64,000 nucleotides of DNA. Source: Saccharomonospora cyanea NA-134 (GTDB lineage Bacteria > Actinomycetota > Actinomycetes > Mycobacteriales > Pseudonocardiaceae). The stretch covers positions 1,725,538 to 1,789,537 of the forward strand of contig NZ_CM001440.1 of NCBI RefSeq assembly GCF_000244975.1, read 5' to 3'. Made by a program: the position numbers and the translations under genes. Below the pieces are notes generated by a model. It was given only the letters and a program-made list of their open reading frames with translations. It made no database searches and was not told the origin of the DNA. Every line of letters starts with the position of its first letter. Position 1 is the first letter of the stretch. This document shows positions 8,812-17,800 of this stretch, piece by piece.

Positions 8812-9687
8812 ATGGCGAGTAACACTCCCGGCGGGACGTTCACGATGGCCGGCGGCCCCACCGTCGCGCGGATGGGATACGGCGCGATGCAGTTGGCGGG
8901 GCCGGGCGTGTTCGGTCCGCCGAAGGACCGCGACGAGGCGATCGCCGTGCTGCGCACCGCCGTCGAGCTCGGCGTCGACCACATCGACACCGCCGACTTC
9001 TACGGCCCGCACGTGACCAACGAGCTGATCCGCGAGGCCCTGTCGCCCTACGGTGAGGACCTGCACATCGTCACCAAGGTCGGGGCCGTGCGTGACGAGA
9101 AGGGCGGCTGGCCGCACGCGCGCTCGCCCGAGCAGCTCCGTCAGCAGGTGGAGTCGAACCTCCGCACGCTCGGCGTGGACGTGCTCGACGTCGTCAACCT
9201 GAGGGTCGGCGGCGGCCCGGACGGGCACTCGCCGGTGCCCGGCTCGATCGCCGAGCCGTTCGGCGCGCTGGCCGAGATGCGGGAGCAGGGCCTGATCAGG
9301 CACCTCGGGGTCAGCGTGGTCGACGCCGACCAGGTGCGTGAGGCGCAGTCGATCGCGCCGATCGTGACCGTGCAGAACTGGTACAACGTCGCGCACCGGG
9401 GTGACGAGCCGCTCATCGCGTCGCTGGCGGAGCAGGGTGTCTCCTACGTGCCGTTCTGGCCGCTGGGTGGGTTCAGCCCCCTCCAGTCCGAGACCCTGGA
9501 CACCGTGGCGAAGGGGCTCGGCGTCTCGCCGCAGGCTGTGGCGCTGGCCTGGCTGCTGCACCAGTCGCCGAACATCCTGCTGATCCCCGGCACCTCCTCG
9601 GTGGCGCACCTGCGCGAGAACGTCGCGGCGGCGTCGCTGGAGCTGCCCTCCGACGCGCTCGCGGAGCTCGACGGCATCGCCGGCTGA
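8812..9687 (+). CDS. Aldo/keto reductase family oxidoreductase
   Basis: The 291-residue product starts at an ATG behind a GGAGAGGACGGAG box. It has the NADPH-dependent aldo/keto reductase barrel pattern: MGYGAMQLAG at the start, the catalytic Asp/Tyr segment DHIDTADFYGPHVTNELI, the Lys in IVTKVGAV, and a late PGTSSVAHLRENVAAASLELP segment that binds the nucleotide. It is of the YajO/Tas-like type used for small aldehydes. Substrate unknown. It lies alone upstream of a TetR regulator on the same strand, so co-regulation is possible. Confidence 0.85.
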   Translation: MASNTPGGTFTMAGGPTVARMGYGAMQLAGPGVFGPPKDRDEAIAVLRTAVELGVDHIDTADFYGPHVTNELIREALSPYGEDLHIVTKVGAVRDEKGGWPHARSPEQLRQQVESNLRTLGVDVLDVVNLRVGGGPDGHSPVPGSIAEPFGALAEMREQGLIRHLGVSVVDADQVREAQSIAPIVTVQNWYNVAHRGDEPLIASLAEQGVSYVPFWPLGGFSPLQSETLDTVAKGLGVSPQAVALAWLLHQSPNILLIPGTSSVAHLRENVAAASLELPSDALAELDGIAG

Positions 9688-9775
9688 CGGACCGCGACGT
9701 TCCTCGTCGATCCGAACGCCCGGTTCGCGGAGCTTCCGCCGTGAGGGGAGGCCGGTCCCGTTAGGCTTCGTTCGC

Positions 9776-10393
9776 GTGAGCACCACCCGGGCGGAGAAGG
9801 CGCGACAGACACGGCTGCGGATGCTGGAGGCGGCGAGGGAGCAGTTCGTCGCGCACGGGTACGGCGCCACCAGGTTGCAGGAGATCGCCGACCGCGCGGG
9901 CGTGGCGGTGCAGACGATCTACTTCACCTTCGGTAACAAGCGCACGGTACTCAAGGAGTTGCTCGACCACGAGGTCGCGGGGGACGACACTCCGGCCGCG
10001 ACGATGGAACGCCCGTGGTTCCGTGCCGTGCTCGACGCGCCCACGGCCCGCGCGCAGTTGGCCGCGCACGTCAGGGGAGTGCGCGACGTGTCGGCCCGAG
10101 CCGCCCCCGTCGTGGAGGTGCTGCGGGTCGCCGCCGCCACCGATCCGGAACTGACGGAGCTGTGGGACGCCAACGTGGACGCGCGCCACACCGTCCAGTC
10201 GGTGGCGGCGAAGGCGTTCGTGAGCAAGCCGGGCGCTCGTGCCGGGCTGAGCGCGCGTCACGTCGCCGACGTCCTCTTCGGCCTGCTCAGCCCCGAGCTC
10301 TACCTCGTCATGGTGCGGGACCGTGGCTGGTCACCGGCCCGATGGCAGCGGTGGACCCTCGACACGCTGTCCGCTCAGCTACTGGACGACTGA
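9776..10393 (+). CDS. TetR/AcrR-family transcriptional regulator
   Basis: A 205-residue protein from a GTG start. The N-terminal helix-turn-helix is typical (TRLRMLEAAREQFVAHGYGATRLQEIADRAGVAVQTIYFTFGNKRTVLKELLDHEV). The C-terminal ligand domain is helical and unassigned. Its 3' end overlaps the convergent saccharopine-dehydrogenase-like gene by 15 bases. A divergent promoter with a direct repeat lies just beyond that gene, and this regulator is the nearest candidate to bind it; that link is an inference. Confidence 0.85.
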   Translation: MSTTRAEKARQTRLRMLEAAREQFVAHGYGATRLQEIADRAGVAVQTIYFTFGNKRTVLKELLDHEVAGDDTPAATMERPWFRAVLDAPTARAQLAAHVRGVRDVSARAAPVVEVLRVAAATDPELTELWDANVDARHTVQSVAAKAFVSKPGARAGLSARHVADVLFGLLSPELYLVMVRDRGWSPARWQRWTLDTLSAQLLDD

Positions 10394-11353
10394 TCGGCGC
10401 CAGAGCGTGATCCCGTCCTCGGTCAGTCGTTCGGGCAGGTCGGCGAGCCGGGTGAGCTGCTCGGGACAGTGGGCCCCCGGTGGGAGCCGCCCCGCGAGCA
10501 GGTCGGCCGTCACGTGGGCGGTGATGACGGCGGTGGCCCGGCTCTGGCCGTGCCCGGCGACGGCGTAGGCGGCGTGGCGGGAGCCCTGCCACGCGTCCGC
10601 CCGTACGACGAAGGCGTCTCCACCCAGCCCGCCGGGCAGTCGATCCGGACGCACGCGACCGGCCACTCCGGACAGTCGCAACGCCGCCAGTCCGGCGTTC
10701 GCGACACGGGAGTCCAGGCACAGCCTCGTGGTCGCCCGCACCCCGAGAGAGCGGCGCAGGGAGTACTGGTCCGCGAACCCGAACGGGATGGCGCGCCGGT
10801 GTCCCAGGCCGGGCAGGTAGACGCTCTTCGCGCGGCCCGGTGGCTTGTCGGCGAGCCGGTCCAGTGTCCAGCGCACGGCCTGGGTGCCGTGGTGGTCGCC
10901 CGCGCCGAGCAACACGGTGACGTCGACGGTGTCCGCGCCTCCGAGCGCGTCGAAAGCCTTGCGTGCCAGTACGTTCGTCAGCCCGGGGGCGAGGCCGGCA
11001 CCGATCACCAGGGTCGACGTCGAGTCGCTCGCGAGGTCGTGGAGTCGGGCGTGTTCCTCGGCGGGGATCGGGTCCGCGCCCAGATCCACCACGTGGACCC
11101 CGCGCTGTGCGCACGTGGTGAGCACCGTCGCGTCCGGCGCCTGGACGCTGAGCACGACGACGTCGATGCGGTGTCCGTCGAGGACCCGCGTCACGCTGTC
11201 CCGGTCGCGCACGTCGACGCGCACGCTGTCGGGCCCTGGCGGCGGAGTGCGTCCCGCGACCAGGACCCGAACGCCGTGGCGCCGTCGCAGGACGTCCGCG
11301 AGCTGGTCGCCGACAGCGCCGTAGCCACCGACGACGAGAACGGTGTTCGGCAT
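10379..11353 (-). CDS. Saccharopine-dehydrogenase-like NAD(P)-binding protein
   Basis: 324 residues from the ATG at 11353. The N-terminus is a Rossmann fold (TVLVVGGYGAVGDQLADVLRRR), followed by VRVDVRDRDSVTRVL and a GAGLAPGLTNVLARKAFDAL segment as in the saccharopine dehydrogenase-like superfamily. Members of this group are commonly unassigned reductases. The long upstream open frame is not used because the divergent MFS promoter lies there. It is divergent from the MFS gene, so the two are probably controlled together. Confidence 0.75.
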   Translation of the reverse strand: MPNTVLVVGGYGAVGDQLADVLRRRHGVRVLVAGRTPPPGPDSVRVDVRDRDSVTRVLDGHRIDVVVLSVQAPDATVLTTCAQRGVHVVDLGADPIPAEEHARLHDLASDSTSTLVIGAGLAPGLTNVLARKAFDALGGADTVDVTVLLGAGDHHGTQAVRWTLDRLADKPPGRAKSVYLPGLGHRRAIPFGFADQYSLRRSLGVRATTRLCLDSRVANAGLAALRLSGVAGRVRPDRLPGGLGGDAFVVRADAWQGSRHAAYAVAGHGQSRATAVITAHVTADLLAGRLPPGAHCPEQLTRLADLPERLTEDGITLWRRSVVQ

Positions 11354-11426
11354 CGAACCTCCTTGGCTAAAGCTGGACTCTAGTGAAAATGATTGTAGTT
11401 CAACTCTAGTGAAAGAAGGAGGGGAC
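11354..11426. promoter_or_regulatory. Divergent operator region with a 12-bp direct repeat
   Basis: ACTCTAGTGAAA occurs twice, at 11377-11388 and 11403-11414, starts 26 bases apart, in the 73-bp gap between the saccharopine-dehydrogenase-like and MFS genes. The gap is AT-rich for this genome. Exact duplication in a divergent promoter suggests an operator, perhaps for the nearby TetR protein. Confidence 0.5.
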
Positions 11427-12794
11427 ATGCGCAACGCCGGAGTGATCTGGCTGCTCGCCGTGGTCGAGCTGGTGGTGTTCCTCGACACGACGGTGATCAA
11501 CGTGGCGCTGCCGTCGATCGGTGCCGACCTCGGCCTCGACGAGGCCGGCCTCGGCTGGGTCGTCAACTCCTACCTGCTGGCCTTCGGAGGGTTCCTGCTG
11601 GTCGGAGGGCGGGCGGCCGACATGTTCGGCGCCCGCCGTGCTTTCGTGGCCGGGCTGGTGCTGTTCACGATCGCCTCCGCCGTGGCGGGTCTGGCGCAGA
11701 CGGCGTGGCTGCTCGTGGCGGCGAGGGCCCTGCAGGGTGTCGGTGCCGCCGTGGTGATTCCGGCGCAGCTGGCTCTGATCGCCCGCACCTACTCCGATCC
11801 CGAGGACAACCGGAAGGCGTTCGGGGTCTGGAGCGCGATGGGAGCGGCGGGTGCAGCCATCGGCACGGCCGCGGGCGGGCCGCTGACCGAGTTCCTCGGA
11901 TGGCCTTCGATCTTCCTGATCAACGTGCCCGTGGGGGTGGTCGCGCTGGCCCTGACCGGAGCGGTGCTGTCCGGGGACCCACCGGTGCGCGTGGTACGCC
12001 TCGACGTTTCCGGTGCCGTCACCGCGACGGCGGGTCTGCTGCTGGCCGGATACGCCCTCGGCGGGCTCGCGGAGCCGGGACAGTCGGCGCTGACGTGGCT
12101 GCTGCTGGGGCTGGCCGTGGTGCTGCTCGTGGTGTTCGTCGTGCTGGAGAGGCGGCTCGCGGACGACGCGCTGGTGCCGTTGCGGCTTTTCCGGGTCCGC
12201 GAGGTGTCCGGCTCGACGGCGGTGAACGTGCTGGTGGGCGCCGCGCACGTCCCCGTGTTCGCGCTGCTGGCGCTGTATTTGCAGGGCAGCCAGGGCTACG
12301 GGCCGACCCAGGCCGGGCTGGCGGTGCTGCCGGTGGCGTTGGTCAACATCGCGGCCTCCAGGACCGTCATCCCGGCGATGGTGAGAAGGTTCGGTCACGC
12401 GGGCACGCTCGCGGTCGGGTTGGCCCTCCAGGCGGCGGCGATGGGCTGGCTGGCGCGGTTGCCGGAGCACGTCGACTACCTCGTCGACGTGCTTCCCGCC
12501 GCCGTGTTGCTCGGATTCGGCCTGCCCGCGGCGTTCGTGGGGGTCACGGCACCCGCGGTGAACGCCGTGGCCGAGTCCGACAGGGGAGTGGTGGGCGGTG
12601 TGGTCAACACCGCGCAGCGCGTGGGCTCCGGCATCGGTGTCGCCGCGCTGCTCGCCCTGGCCGGGTCCGTCGGCGGGACGGTGGGGCTGCGGGTGTCCTT
12701 CGCCGCGAGCGCGGGGCTGGCCGTGCTGGGTTGCGTCCTCACCCTCGCCGTGCTGCGTACGCCGCAGCGTGAGGCCGGTCCGGTGGCCCGGTAG
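11427..12794 (+). CDS. MFS drug/proton antiporter, EmrB/QacA-like
   Basis: A 455-residue membrane protein starting at an ATG behind AGGAGGGG. It shows the drug/proton antiporter signatures: motif D1 LDTTVINVALPSIGADLGLD in the first helix, motif A GGRAADMFGARR after the second, and a motif-C-like AIGTAAGGPLTEFLGWPSIFLINVPVG segment. Around 12-14 hydrophobic spans can be counted. It probably exports a toxic small molecule. It is divergent from the saccharopine-dehydrogenase-like gene, with the duplicated element between them. Confidence 0.85.
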   Translation: MRNAGVIWLLAVVELVVFLDTTVINVALPSIGADLGLDEAGLGWVVNSYLLAFGGFLLVGGRAADMFGARRAFVAGLVLFTIASAVAGLAQTAWLLVAARALQGVGAAVVIPAQLALIARTYSDPEDNRKAFGVWSAMGAAGAAIGTAAGGPLTEFLGWPSIFLINVPVGVVALALTGAVLSGDPPVRVVRLDVSGAVTATAGLLLAGYALGGLAEPGQSALTWLLLGLAVVLLVVFVVLERRLADDALVPLRLFRVREVSGSTAVNVLVGAAHVPVFALLALYLQGSQGYGPTQAGLAVLPVALVNIAASRTVIPAMVRRFGHAGTLAVGLALQAAAMGWLARLPEHVDYLVDVLPAAVLLGFGLPAAFVGVTAPAVNAVAESDRGVVGGVVNTAQRVGSGIGVAALLALAGSVGGTVGLRVSFAASAGLAVLGCVLTLAVLRTPQREAGPVAR

Positions 12795-12956
12795 GCCAGC
12801 ACGACGGCCAGGAGCACCGCCGAGAGCGTGACCGACCAGGTCGCGGCCGGTGACAGCAACCAGCCCCGACCATGCGCCCGGTGCCGCTGCTCGTCGCTGT
12901 GCTGAGGGAGTTCATGACAACGACGGTGGGGGGAGCCGCCCGGCCTCTCGCGGTCG

Positions 12957-13763
12957 TCAGGGTGCGGCTGGGGGTTCGGCCGCGTAGGCGTCGTGCAGGA
13001 GCGAGGCCAGCGACGGCGAGTCGGGCAGCTCCACCGCGTCGATCCGGCTCACGGGAACACCCGGGGTCCACGAGTTCAGCACCACCGCACCGGTGAGCCG
13101 AGGCAGGTCGGCGAGCGTGACGTCCCGTACCCGCTGCGGCACGCCCAGCCGGTCGAGCTGCCTGCGGACGACGCCCATCGTGACTCCGCCGAGCACGTCG
13201 GCCTGCGGCCACACCACCGTGTCACCGTCGGCGAAGGCCAGGTTCCAGATCGTGGCCTCGCTGAGCCTGCCCCGGCGGTCGACGAAGGCGGTGTCGTCGA
13301 ATCCCCGCCGCACCGCGCGGCGCAGCAGGTGGGTCTTCGCCACCTCGCCGACGTGTTTGACCCCGGGCAGGAAGCGTTCGTGTTCCACCGTCGCCAGGGT
13401 GAGCGGTCCGGTCGGTGCGTACGCGGCCGGACCGGTGCGGACGAGCACGTCGAGGTCCTTCGCGGTGTGCTCGGCGGCGGTGAACTCACCCGCCGCCGAG
13501 TACACCGTGGCTGTGAGCGACACGTCGGCGGGACCGGATTCCAGCGCCGTCCGCAGGTACGACCGCACCCGCTCGTCGGGCAGGGCCCGCCCGAACAACT
13601 CCAGCGAGGCGTCACGCAGACGCCGCAGGTGCAGGTCGAGACCGCGCACGCGGCCGTCGCGGACCTGCATGGCGGTGAAGTGGGCATGGCCCGCGAAGGC
13701 GAGCGGCGCCAGATCGTCGGCGGTCGCGGTGCGGCCGCTGCGCTGAACGGTGAAGAACGTCAT
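12957..13763 (-). CDS. Class IV aminotransferase family protein
   Basis: 268 residues from the ATG at 13763 (MTFFTVQRSG). The fold-type IV PLP pattern is visible: a likely PLP lysine in FLPGVKHVGEVAKTHLLRRA, then GFDDTAFVDRRGRLSEATIWNLAFADG, and a C-terminal GVTMGVVRRQL segment. This family includes branched-chain aminotransferase, D-amino acid aminotransferase and aminodeoxychorismate lyase. The short length favours the last two, but the substrate is not clear. No pathway partner is adjacent. Confidence 0.75.
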   Translation of the reverse strand: MTFFTVQRSGRTATADDLAPLAFAGHAHFTAMQVRDGRVRGLDLHLRRLRDASLELFGRALPDERVRSYLRTALESGPADVSLTATVYSAAGEFTAAEHTAKDLDVLVRTGPAAYAPTGPLTLATVEHERFLPGVKHVGEVAKTHLLRRAVRRGFDDTAFVDRRGRLSEATIWNLAFADGDTVVWPQADVLGGVTMGVVRRQLDRLGVPQRVRDVTLADLPRLTGAVVLNSWTPGVPVSRIDAVELPDSPSLASLLHDAYAAEPPAAP

Positions 13764-13825
13764 GGCGTGACCGTAGGGCCTGACATGAATGTCAAGGTCA
13801 AGCCGAGGTCGCGCACCACGTTCCG

Positions 13826-14599
13826 GTGATGTCGGAGCGAGCCTCCCCGTCCGCGCCCGGCCCACTCCGTGACCGACGCGATCGACTGCGGAAGAGGGGG
13901 ACGGCGGATGGGGTACAGGAACAGCCACGTGATGCGCAGGGCCGCTTCGCGACACGGTCCGGAGCTCTGGTGGTCTCGGCGACGTTGGCGGTGACGGTGG
14001 CCTACGGGCCGGTGGGTGTGTCCGGCAGCAGCGGTGCGGTGTCGAGCCAGGCAGCACTGAGCCAGGTCGTGCGCGGCAAGCTCGTCAAGGGCAAGCGGAG
14101 CGTGGCGAAGGGCCACCGCAACGCCACGTGGAAGCAACTCGACCTGAAGCGGATCGACGAGCGGTTGGATCGGGCCGGTCGCTGTGCGCTGCACTCCTAC
14201 GGGCAGGTCCAGCGCTTCTTCGCGCGCACGCCCTGCCGCTCGTTGAAGCGGATGCTGTTCGCCCTGGGAGACGGTGCCGGCAACCGGATCGCCGTGTCGG
14301 TGTCCTGGGTGGAGACGCGCGGCCCGGCGGCGGCGCGGGAACTGCGTGGACTGGCCGATGTGGACGGTACCGGCAACGTCACGCCGTTGCCGGGTGCGGT
14401 CGTCGGCGCGGGTGACATCCGCTGGACCGGGAAGTACTACGACTCCAGGCGCTCGGGAAGCCTGGTGGTGATCGCCGAGGTCGAGCCGCTACGCGGCGAT
14501 CCCCACCCCGGTTTCCTGGACGGCGTCGCGGACGTCGCGGCGGAGCTACCCCGGCCTCAGGCGTGTCATCGAATCCTCATGTGGCTCCCGGGATCGTGA
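13826..14599 (+). CDS. Hypothetical protein with a hydrophobic N-terminal segment
   Basis: About 257 residues; the frame starts GTG-ATG at 13826/13829. A basic, disordered N-terminus (residues ~1-43) is followed by one hydrophobic stretch (SGALVVSATLAVTVAYGPVGVSG). The remainder is soluble, with LKRIDERLDRAGRCALHSYGQVQRFFARTPC and an alpha/beta domain rich in VAVSVSW-like strands and cysteines, suggesting an extracytoplasmic location. I do not recognise the family. It is divergent from the aminotransferase gene with a short gap. Confidence 0.6.
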   Translation: MMSERASPSAPGPLRDRRDRLRKRGTADGVQEQPRDAQGRFATRSGALVVSATLAVTVAYGPVGVSGSSGAVSSQAALSQVVRGKLVKGKRSVAKGHRNATWKQLDLKRIDERLDRAGRCALHSYGQVQRFFARTPCRSLKRMLFALGDGAGNRIAVSVSWVETRGPAAARELRGLADVDGTGNVTPLPGAVVGAGDIRWTGKYYDSRRSGSLVVIAEVEPLRGDPHPGFLDGVADVAAELPRPQACHRILMWLPGS

Positions 14600-14656
14600 G
14601 GGCGCCAGGCCGCCGGAGTGTCCGGCGGCGTCGTCCGACGGGGAACGGGAGTCGAG

Positions 14657-15091
14657 ATGAGGAACGAGAACGGTCGGCCGCGAATGCCCCTGGCGTTGAG
14701 GACCGCGGTGGGCATCATGGTGTTCCAGACACTGGCCAACACGGCGGCCGGAGTGCTGATGCTGGTCTTCGCGGCGGAGGACGCGGAGCACGGCAGGACG
14801 GTGCCGACGCTGACGTACGTGCTCGCCGCCGTGTCCGTGATCATCGGCGTGGTGCTGCTGGTGTGTGTCGTGCTGCTGCTGAGGCGGAACTCGGCCGCGC
14901 GTCCCGTCGTGGCGGCGGTCGAGGTGTTCGGCATGGTCAACGGCCTCGCCGGTCTTCTCCTGGGTGCACCGCAGTCCGTGGTGGGACTGGTGCTGGCCTT
15001 CCTCGTGCTGTTCCACGTGTTCCGCCCGGAGTCGACGGACTGGCTGGAGCCGTGGCCCGAGGAGGAGGAGGACGCTCCGGTGGCCGACTGA
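14657..15091 (+). CDS. Small four-helix membrane protein, unknown function
   Basis: 144 residues from the ATG at 14657. Four hydrophobic segments are clear (GIMVFQTLANTAAGVLMLVF; LTYVLAAVSVIIGVVLLVCV; VAAVEVFGMVNGLAGLLLG; VVGLVLAFLVLFHVF), followed by an acidic cytoplasmic or periplasmic tail (EPWPEEEEDAPVAD). No family recognised. It follows the previous gene on the same strand by 57 bases and converges on the Lrp-type regulator. Confidence 0.65.
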   Translation: MRNENGRPRMPLALRTAVGIMVFQTLANTAAGVLMLVFAAEDAEHGRTVPTLTYVLAAVSVIIGVVLLVCVVLLLRRNSAARPVVAAVEVFGMVNGLAGLLLGAPQSVVGLVLAFLVLFHVFRPESTDWLEPWPEEEEDAPVAD

Positions 15092-15113
15092 CGTCGAAGC
15101 CGCCTCGGGGTGC

Positions 15114-16091
15114 TCAGTCGCCGAGGCGGCCGTCGGCGCGGCCGAGCCAGTAGCGCTTGCGCACCTCACGCACCACGGACACGTCGAACGACGCGATGCC
15201 GGGCAGGTCCGCGAGGTCCTCGGTCAGCAGTTCGGCGAGCGCGTCCTCGTGCTGGAAGACGCCGTGGTGCACCACCGAGGACGTGCCCGCGACGATGGTG
15301 ACGTAGCGGGCGGAGGGGTGTCCGGCCAGGGCTTCGGAGACCTGCTTGACGGAGGCGGGCGTGACGGTGAGGGCCACGATCGCTTCCAGCGTGTAGCCGA
15401 GCAGGCTCGGTTCGATCTCCACCCGGGGGCGGACGAGACCGCGGCGCAGCAGTGACTGCACCATGCGGTAGGCGGTGGACTGGCCGACGCCGAGCTCGCG
15501 CGCCACCTGTGCCGTCGCGATGCGCCCGTTCCGCCGGAGCAGGCGCAGCGTCGCCCAGAGGTCGTCGTCGAGTTCGGTCGGCTCGTCGGGAGCCGGTCCA
15601 CCGTCCTGGCCGAGCGCGGCCACCTGCTCGTCGCTGAGCCGGGGCAGCCGCCACGAGTCCGCCTTCGTGACACCGCGCAACACGAGTTCGGTGTGCGTGG
15701 CGCGCACCCCGTCGATCGCGGGAACGCGGCCCAGCAGATCGTGGACGCCGCCCTGCCGCAGCGCCTGCATCGTGCAGAAGACGTCGGCGCGCCCGGCCGT
15801 GGTCGCCACGAACTGGGTCTGGGGCAGGTCACTGAGCGCGTGCGCGACCTTGTCCGCCTCCCCGGGAGCCGTCTCGACCCACACGTGCCACGGGTTGCCG
15901 TGCCCGGTGATCGACCAGTCGAGCTGGCCGATCACCCGCAGCAGGCGGGCCGACTCCAGGCGGGCGAGCCTGCGGCTCACGGTGCTCGACGACCAGCCGA
16001 GGACCTCCGCGAGACGGGACAGCGGGGCGCGGGGGGACACCTGGAGCGCCGCCACCAGGTCCAGATCCTCCGCGTCGAGGGACACGCTCAT
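15114..16091 (-). CDS. Lrp/AsnC-family regulator, tandem-domain form
   Basis: 325 residues, about twice the usual Lrp length, made of two HTH-plus-ligand units. The first HTH is LDAEDLDLVAALQVSPRAPLSRLAEVLGWSSSTVSRRLARLE; the second starts near residue 175 (LDDDLWATLRLLRRNGRIATAQVARELGVGQSTAYRMVQSLLRRGLV). Each is followed by an alpha/beta ligand-binding domain. Tandem Lrp proteins are common in actinobacteria and usually control the divergent transporter or catabolic gene. Here that is the AbgT-type transporter and M20 peptidase pair, and a palindromic site lies between them. Confidence 0.85.
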   Translation of the reverse strand: MSVSLDAEDLDLVAALQVSPRAPLSRLAEVLGWSSSTVSRRLARLESARLLRVIGQLDWSITGHGNPWHVWVETAPGEADKVAHALSDLPQTQFVATTAGRADVFCTMQALRQGGVHDLLGRVPAIDGVRATHTELVLRGVTKADSWRLPRLSDEQVAALGQDGGPAPDEPTELDDDLWATLRLLRRNGRIATAQVARELGVGQSTAYRMVQSLLRRGLVRPRVEIEPSLLGYTLEAIVALTVTPASVKQVSEALAGHPSARYVTIVAGTSSVVHHGVFQHEDALAELLTEDLADLPGIASFDVSVVREVRKRYWLGRADGRLGD

Positions 16092-16131
16092 GGACGGAAT
16101 CTAGCACCCTTACGCCACTCTGCGAATGAAA

Positions 16132-16182
16132 GCAGCAATTTCTGCTCTACTATTGACTAATCCGCCCATTACGCTTGTAATT
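16132..16182 (+). promoter_or_regulatory. Promoter and Lrp-type palindrome upstream of the AbgT gene
   Basis: A near-palindrome GCAGCAATTTCTGC lies at 16132-16145 (two mismatched centre-flanking positions). Just downstream, TTGACT (16153-16158) and TGTAAT (16176-16181), 17 bases apart, form a good sigma-70-type promoter that would begin transcription near 16188. That supports the translation start at 16225 and makes the palindrome a plausible site for the divergent Lrp regulator. Confidence 0.55.
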
Positions 16183-16224
16183 CTCGGAACTTCCCTTCAG
16201 TACGACCGAACGGATGCACTCACC

Positions 16225-17781
16225 GTGGCCGAGACGACTGAGACGGTCTCCGCAGAGAAGACCTCCCGCACCGTGCGCGTGACACTGCGCGTACTCGCGG
16301 GCATCGAGCGGCTGGGTAACAAGCTGCCGCACCCCTTCTGGCTGTTCGTGATCATGGCCGGCGTCGTGGTCGCGCTCAGCGCGATCCTCGACGCGCTGGG
16401 CGCCTTCGCCATCTCGCCCGCCGACGGTGAGCGCGTCGAGATCAGGAGCCTGCTCTCCGGCGAGGGCCTGCGCATGATGATCGGCGACGCGGTGGAGAAC
16501 TTCGCGACGTTCCCGCCGCTGGCTCTGATCATCGTGGTGATGCTCGGCGTCTCGGTGGCCGAACGCAGCGGAATGCTGTCCGCGCTGCTGCGCCGCACCG
16601 TGACGAGGGTGTCGCCGAAGTACCTCACCTTCGCCCTCGCGCTGACCGGTGTCTGCGCCAGCGTGCTGTCCGACGCCGCCTACGTGGTGCTCATCCCGCT
16701 GGGCGCACTGGTGTTCAAGGCGGCCGGGCGCAGCCCCATCCTCGGCACCGTGGTGGCGTTCGGCTCCATCTCCGCGGGCTACGACGCGTCGTTGCTGGTC
16801 ACCGCGAGCGACGTCCTGTTCGCCGGCATCACCACGAGCGCCGTCGCGATGATCGACCCCAACCACACGGTCAACCCGCTGGCGAACTACTTCTTCACCG
16901 CCACGTCGGCGATCGTCCTCGCGCTGGCCATCACGCTGGTCACCGAGTTCGTGCTCAACAAGCGCACGGCCGCCATGCCGGTCGACGGCGACGGTGTCGA
17001 CGAGACCCTCGGCGAGATGGAGTTGACCGCGCGCGAGCGCAAGGGCCTGCGCTACTCGGGCCTGGCGCTGCTGGTGCTGATCGCTCTCGTGGCGGCCGCG
17101 CTCATCCCGCCGGCGTCCCCGCTGCGCGGTGAGAACGGCGGTGTGCTCGACTCCCCGGTCATCACCGGCATCGCCGTGGTGCTCGGACTCGCTTTCCTGC
17201 TGATGGGCACCGTCTACGGGCGCGTGGTGGGCACGCTGCCGAAGGCCGCCGACGTCCCGTCGGCGATGGCCGTCGGCGTGCGCGACCTGGCCCCGGTGAT
17301 GGTGCTGTTCTTCGCGGCGAGCCAGTTCATCGCCTACTTCAAGTGGACGTCGATGGGTGAGGTGCTCGCCGTCCGCGGCGCGGCCCTGCTGGAGACCCTC
17401 GGCGTGCACCCGCTGGTGATGCTCGTGGGCATGATCCTCGTGGTCTGCGTGCTGAACATCTTCGTCACGAGCGGCTCGGCGCAGTGGACCCTCATCGCGC
17501 CGGTCTTCGTGCCGATGTTCATGTTGCTGAGCGTGCCGCCGGAGACCACGCTCGCCGCGTTCCGCATCGCCGACTCCAGCACCAACCTGATCAGCCCCAT
17601 GAGCCCGTACTTCGTGATCGCGCTGGGCTTCCTGCAGCGCTACCGCAAGCAGGCGGGTATCGGCACGCTGATGTCGCTGACACTGCCGATCTCGATCGTG
17701 GTGCTGGTGTCGTGGACGCTGCTCTTCGTCGCCTGGTGGGGGCTCGGCGTCCCGCTGGGTCCGGGCGTGGACGTGCGTTGA
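16225..17781 (+). CDS. AbgT-family transporter (p-aminobenzoyl-glutamate type)
   Basis: 518 residues from the GTG at 16225, matching the ~510-residue AbgT family. An ATG at 16126 lies upstream of the likely promoter and was rejected. Family features include IERLGNKLPHPFWLFVIMAGVVV at the N-terminus, LSDAAYVVLIPLGALVFKAAGR, and the late STNLISPMSPYFVIALGFLQRY hairpin region. About a dozen membrane segments are present. AbgT proteins move aminobenzoyl-glutamate or export sulfonamide-like compounds. The adjacent glutamate-carboxypeptidase-like M20 gene supports uptake and cleavage of a glutamyl conjugate. Confidence 0.85.
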   Translation: MAETTETVSAEKTSRTVRVTLRVLAGIERLGNKLPHPFWLFVIMAGVVVALSAILDALGAFAISPADGERVEIRSLLSGEGLRMMIGDAVENFATFPPLALIIVVMLGVSVAERSGMLSALLRRTVTRVSPKYLTFALALTGVCASVLSDAAYVVLIPLGALVFKAAGRSPILGTVVAFGSISAGYDASLLVTASDVLFAGITTSAVAMIDPNHTVNPLANYFFTATSAIVLALAITLVTEFVLNKRTAAMPVDGDGVDETLGEMELTARERKGLRYSGLALLVLIALVAAALIPPASPLRGENGGVLDSPVITGIAVVLGLAFLLMGTVYGRVVGTLPKAADVPSAMAVGVRDLAPVMVLFFAASQFIAYFKWTSMGEVLAVRGAALLETLGVHPLVMLVGMILVVCVLNIFVTSGSAQWTLIAPVFVPMFMLLSVPPETTLAAFRIADSSTNLISPMSPYFVIALGFLQRYRKQAGIGTLMSLTLPISIVVLVSWTLLFVAWWGLGVPLGPGVDVR

Positions 17782-17800
17782 GTTTCGAGTGAGGAGTTGG

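Noticed and set aside
16126-16224. Upstream ATG extension of the AbgT gene
   Set aside because: A promoter-like TTGACT-N17-TGTAAT lies inside the extension, so the ATG at 16126 would not be on the transcript.
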